From Alphaproteobacteria bacterium (GTDB lineage: Bacteria > Pseudomonadota > Alphaproteobacteria > Rhizobiales > Rhizobiaceae), in NCBI GenBank assembly GCA_017308345.1, contig JAFKFE010000206.1:1-7766 (forward strand): a DNA stretch of 7,766 nt, written 5' to 3'. Shown here in pieces: positions 5,934 to 7,766 of this stretch (the first letter of the stretch is position 1; each line of letters opens with the position of its first letter). A program made the position numbers and the translations under genes. The notes beneath the pieces are model-generated. The model saw nothing but the letters and a program-made list of their open reading frames with translations, was not told the origin of the DNA and searched no databases.

Positions 5934-6641
5934 TTACCCCGTGATCGGATCGGCGTCGGTCGTCGTGATCAGGATCGCGTAACCGGGGTCAACCACCGGG
6001 TTGATGATCGCCAGGGCGGCCGACAGACGGTCCTCGGCCGACTTCTTGAGCTCGGCGAAGTCCTTGCGGGCGTTGCGCTTGAAGCTGAGCGCGCCGTCCG
6101 TCTCTTCCTGGGCAACGCGGTTGGCGAGCGACGGAATGAGGTCGAGGACGGTGCTGTAGAGAACCGCGTCGTTGGCGCGCAGCTCGGCCTCCTCGCCGGA
6201 GGTTAGCGCGGCGGTCAGCGTGTCGCGGCCGATCTCGAACTCGAGATTGAGGTAGGCGCCGGCAAGATCGACGTCCTCGTCGGGCAGCTCACCCTCGTTC
6301 ACGCCGAGGAAGCCGCGCACGTCCTTGGGCGTCACGGTGTAGAGGATCTGTGGCGTCAGCCGGTACATCGTCACGGCGTCGAACGGGATACCACCGCGCT
6401 CGGCGGTGATGCGGACGACGCGACGGGAGAATGAGGTGGTGATCTGGTTGTGCACGGCCGGGATCGTCACCACGATCACGACGTCGGTCGGGCCAGTGGT
6501 CAGGTCCTCGGTGAGGAGCACATCGCCGCTGGGGGCCGATACGGAAAGCACAGCTGTCCCGGAGTCCGGGACAGCTGGTTGACCGTTGTAGGTAAGGTTG
6601 ACGGGGATCGTTACGTCCCGGCCTGCCTCAAAGGTACGCAT
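5934..6641 (-). CDS. Probable head-tail adaptor protein with beta-rich N-terminal domain
   Basis: A protein of 235 residues in two apparent parts. Residues 1 to about 95 are beta-rich, with alternating hydrophobic strands (VTIPVNLTYNG, GTAVLSVSAPSG, DVVIVVTIP), as in an immunoglobulin-like or carbohydrate-binding-like sandwich. Residues 100 to 220 are mainly helical and begin TPKDVRGFLGV, resembling the helical gp6-type adaptors that dock under the portal in HK97-like phages. The start ATG at 6641 follows a good ribosome binding site (GGTGAT, five bases away) and overlaps the previous stop by one base. Position after the capsid gene and before the head-closure gene supports the adaptor call. 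The 5' part of the gene contains a perfect 12-bp hairpin, listed separately. The family assignment is from fold character and order, not a clear motif. Confidence 0.6.
   Translation of the reverse strand: MRTFEAGRDVTIPVNLTYNGQPAVPDSGTAVLSVSAPSGDVLLTEDLTTGPTDVVIVVTIPAVHNQITTSFSRRVVRITAERGGIPFDAVTMYRLTPQILYTVTPKDVRGFLGVNEGELPDEDVDLAGAYLNLEFEIGRDTLTAALTSGEEAELRANDAVLYSTVLDLIPSLANRVAQEETDGALSFKRNARKDFAELKKSAEDRLSAALAIINPVVDPGYAILITTTDADPITG
6551..6577 (-). repeat. Perfect 12-bp hairpin inside the adaptor gene
   Basis: Arms at 6551-6562 (CAGCTGTCCCGG) and 6566-6577 are exact complements around a 3-base loop. The hairpin lies wholly within coding sequence, about codons 22 to 30, where the peptide reads QPAVPDSGTAVL. 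The minus-strand loop is ACT, the same as in the hairpin after the capsid gene. No U-run follows, so it is not a standard terminator. It could slow or regulate translation, block an antisense transcript, or mark a processing site. The structure is seen directly; its role is unknown. Confidence 0.8.
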
Positions 6642-6991
6642 CAGGCATCACCTTCATCGCCTTCGCCACCCTCTTCCTTGGGCTTCCGGCTGGCGCGCTT
6701 CTTCTTGCCGCCGGCAGGCTGCTCGGCCGCCTCGGCGCCGAACTCCGCCAGGAAGGCGTCGATCGCCAGCTGGTCGTCACCCTCACTCTCCTTGCGGTAG
6801 CCGACGAAATCCTCGTCGGTGGCATGGGGCTTGAGCTCGGCGATGATGCGAACCTGACCGCGGCCGATGCGGTCTTGGATGAAGTGTGAGTTCTCGACGA
6901 CGCTAGGCCGGCGAGCCTGGATGCGCTGGCCCTTGTGGGCCAGGTCGTGGAGCTGGAACGAGCCCTTCGTTTCCGCAAGCAATTTGATCAT
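6641..6991 (-). CDS. Small hypothetical head-region protein with charged C-terminal tail
   Basis: A protein of 116 residues whose family I do not recognise. Residues 1 to about 70 look like a small folded domain (MIKLLAETKG, then RGQVRIIAELKP). Residues 71 to 92 may form an acidic helix. The last 25 or so residues are disordered in character: a basic run (KKKRASRKPK) followed by an acidic glycine-rich end. The ATG at 6991 is supported by GAGG seven bases upstream, just past the hairpin that follows the capsid gene. The stop codon shares one base with the start of the adaptor gene (TGATG), so the two are probably translationally coupled. Its slot between capsid and adaptor suggests a head accessory or head-assembly role, but that is inference from position only. 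Confidence 0.75.
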   Translation of the reverse strand: MIKLLAETKGSFQLHDLAHKGQRIQARRPSVVENSHFIQDRIGRGQVRIIAELKPHATDEDFVGYRKESEGDDQLAIDAFLAEFGAEAAEQPAGGKKKRASRKPKEEGGEGDEGDA

Positions 6992-7009
6992 GGGGTTTCC
7001 TCAAAGAAG

Positions 7010-7034
7010 GCCCGCCGCCCAGTGGGCGGCGGGC
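7010..7034 (-). terminator. GC-rich hairpin after the capsid gene
   Basis: Perfect inverted repeat with 11-bp arms (GCCCGCCGCCC at 7010-7020 and its complement at 7024-7034) and a 3-base loop. It begins 9 bases past the capsid stop codon. On the minus strand it is followed by CTTCTTTG, a weak U-tract, so it may be a leaky terminator or a 3'-end stabiliser rather than a full stop. The next gene's ribosome binding site lies directly downstream, so some readthrough is needed to express the rest of the operon unless there is a promoter I cannot see. Confidence 0.65.
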
Positions 7035-7043
7035 TCAGGGCTC

Positions 7044-7766
7044 TTAGTCGTCGGTGCTGTCGTAGTCGAAGATCGACCGGGTGTCGGAGAAGGCCAGCTT
7101 GTAGCCGGTGTTCTCGGACTTGGTGAACGTGATCGACTGGTTGGTGATCGCACGCTCGGTCTCTTCGATCTGCGAGCCGCCCTCGTTCAGCTCTTCCAGC
7201 GTGTCGCCGCGCGACATACCCAGGAGCTGCTTGTTGGGGGCCGAAGACGACAGGGCGAAGTTCACCGTACCGCGCAGGATCGGAACGCCACCGATCTGGA
7301 AGCCGGAGGCCGCCAAGTTCTCGGCGTCGGTGCGCGAGGCATTCGACGTCGGGATGGCGAAGAGCAGCAGCCAGTCGATATAGGCGTCCCAGTTGCCGAT
7401 CACGGTGTCGACCGGGATACCCGCCTGGGCGCGAGCCACGAGCCAGCGCAGGAGCGCCTCGTAGTTCAGCTTCTTGTCGGCCGCAGTGGACACGAAGTCC
7501 TTCTGCTTCACGACAGGAGCGGCCGGGTTGACGCCGTCGCCGTTGATCAGGATGTGGGTCGCCGAGCGAACCTTCGACAGCTCCTTCTCGCGGTCCATAC
7601 GGTTCACGTACGGGACGAGCGTCTCGATGCTGGCGCGACGGTCGAACTCGTACGAGAAGCGGTAGCCGCCACCGTGCTTGTAGAACTTGACCGACTGCTC
7701 GGACAGACGGATCGTCTTGACCGGGAAGCGGCCGAGTTCGGCGCCGGCCGCCACGACCTGGTACGC
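7044..7766 (-). CDS. Major capsid protein, C-terminal part (5' end outside window)
   Basis: The reading frame is open to the right edge and ends with TAA at 7044-7046, giving the last 240 residues of a longer protein. A GTG at 7754 is probably internal, because the frame continues upstream of it (AYQV precedes it). The sequence mixes beta-strand segments with a helical part (DYIDWLLLFAIP near residue 125) and ends in an acidic tail (FDYDSTDD). I infer an HK97-fold major capsid protein from this character and from its place upstream of the head-tail joining and tail genes. Capsid proteins form the icosahedral shell around the DNA. A strong hairpin follows the stop codon, which fits a highly expressed gene whose transcript 3' end is protected or terminated. 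No diagnostic motif can be read by eye, and another head protein is possible. Confidence 0.7.
   Translation of the reverse strand, partial: AYQVVAAGAELGRFPVKTIRLSEQSVKFYKHGGGYRFSYEFDRRASIETLVPYVNRMDREKELSKVRSATHILINGDGVNPAAPVVKQKDFVSTAADKKLNYEALLRWLVARAQAGIPVDTVIGNWDAYIDWLLLFAIPTSNASRTDAENLAASGFQIGGVPILRGTVNFALSSSAPNKQLLGMSRGDTLEELNEGGSQIEETERAITNQSITFTKSENTGYKLAFSDTRSIFDYDSTDD

Noticed and set aside
6926..6943. 7-bp inverted repeat CTGGCCC-ttgt-GGGCCAG near the start of the small head-region gene
   Set aside because: Short, GC-rich and within coding sequence; compatible with chance.

Overview
This window is a high-GC stretch of a tailed double-stranded DNA phage or prophage: the head-completion and tail-assembly part of the late structural module. 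Almost every gene lies on the minus strand, so transcription runs from the right end to the left. The gene order (capsid, head-tail adaptor, head closure, neck or tail completion, tail terminator, tail tube, frameshifted chaperone pair, tape measure) is the classic long-tailed-phage order. No tail-sheath gene lies between the terminator and tube genes, which favours a siphovirus-like non-contractile tail. The GC-rich codon use suggests a high-GC host, perhaps an alphaproteobacterium, but nothing here fixes the host or decides between a free phage and a prophage.

Layout in transcription order: the 3' part of the major capsid gene (7766 to 7044, cut by the window edge); a strong GC hairpin; a small protein with a charged tail (6991-6641); a probable head-tail adaptor with a beta-rich N-terminal part (6641-5934); a probable head-closure protein (5931-5395); a large protein of unknown family in the neck or tail-completion slot (5411-4401); a probable tail terminator (4404-3955); the probable major tail tube protein (3687-2893); a 16-bp-stem intrinsic terminator (2836-2872); the tail assembly chaperone pair (2817-2401, with a -1 extension to 2150); and the first 720 codons of a TP901-type tape measure protein (2160 to the left edge). 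Most genes touch or overlap by a few bases, as in a translationally coupled operon. The two hairpins follow the two proteins needed in most copies, capsid and tail tube.

Two things stand out. First, the chaperone overlap holds a canonical in-frame T_TTT_TTC heptamer at 2521-2527, which would make a 222-residue fusion protein alongside the 138-residue one. Second, a 63-codon Arc-like ribbon-helix-helix regulator gene runs on the opposite strand in the gap between the tail terminator and tail tube genes. It has its own upstream region with an inverted repeat, so it looks like a moron-type insertion. I found no defence system, RNA gene, CRISPR array or insertion sequence. The rest looks like an ordinary structural module whose genes are too diverged to name exactly by eye.
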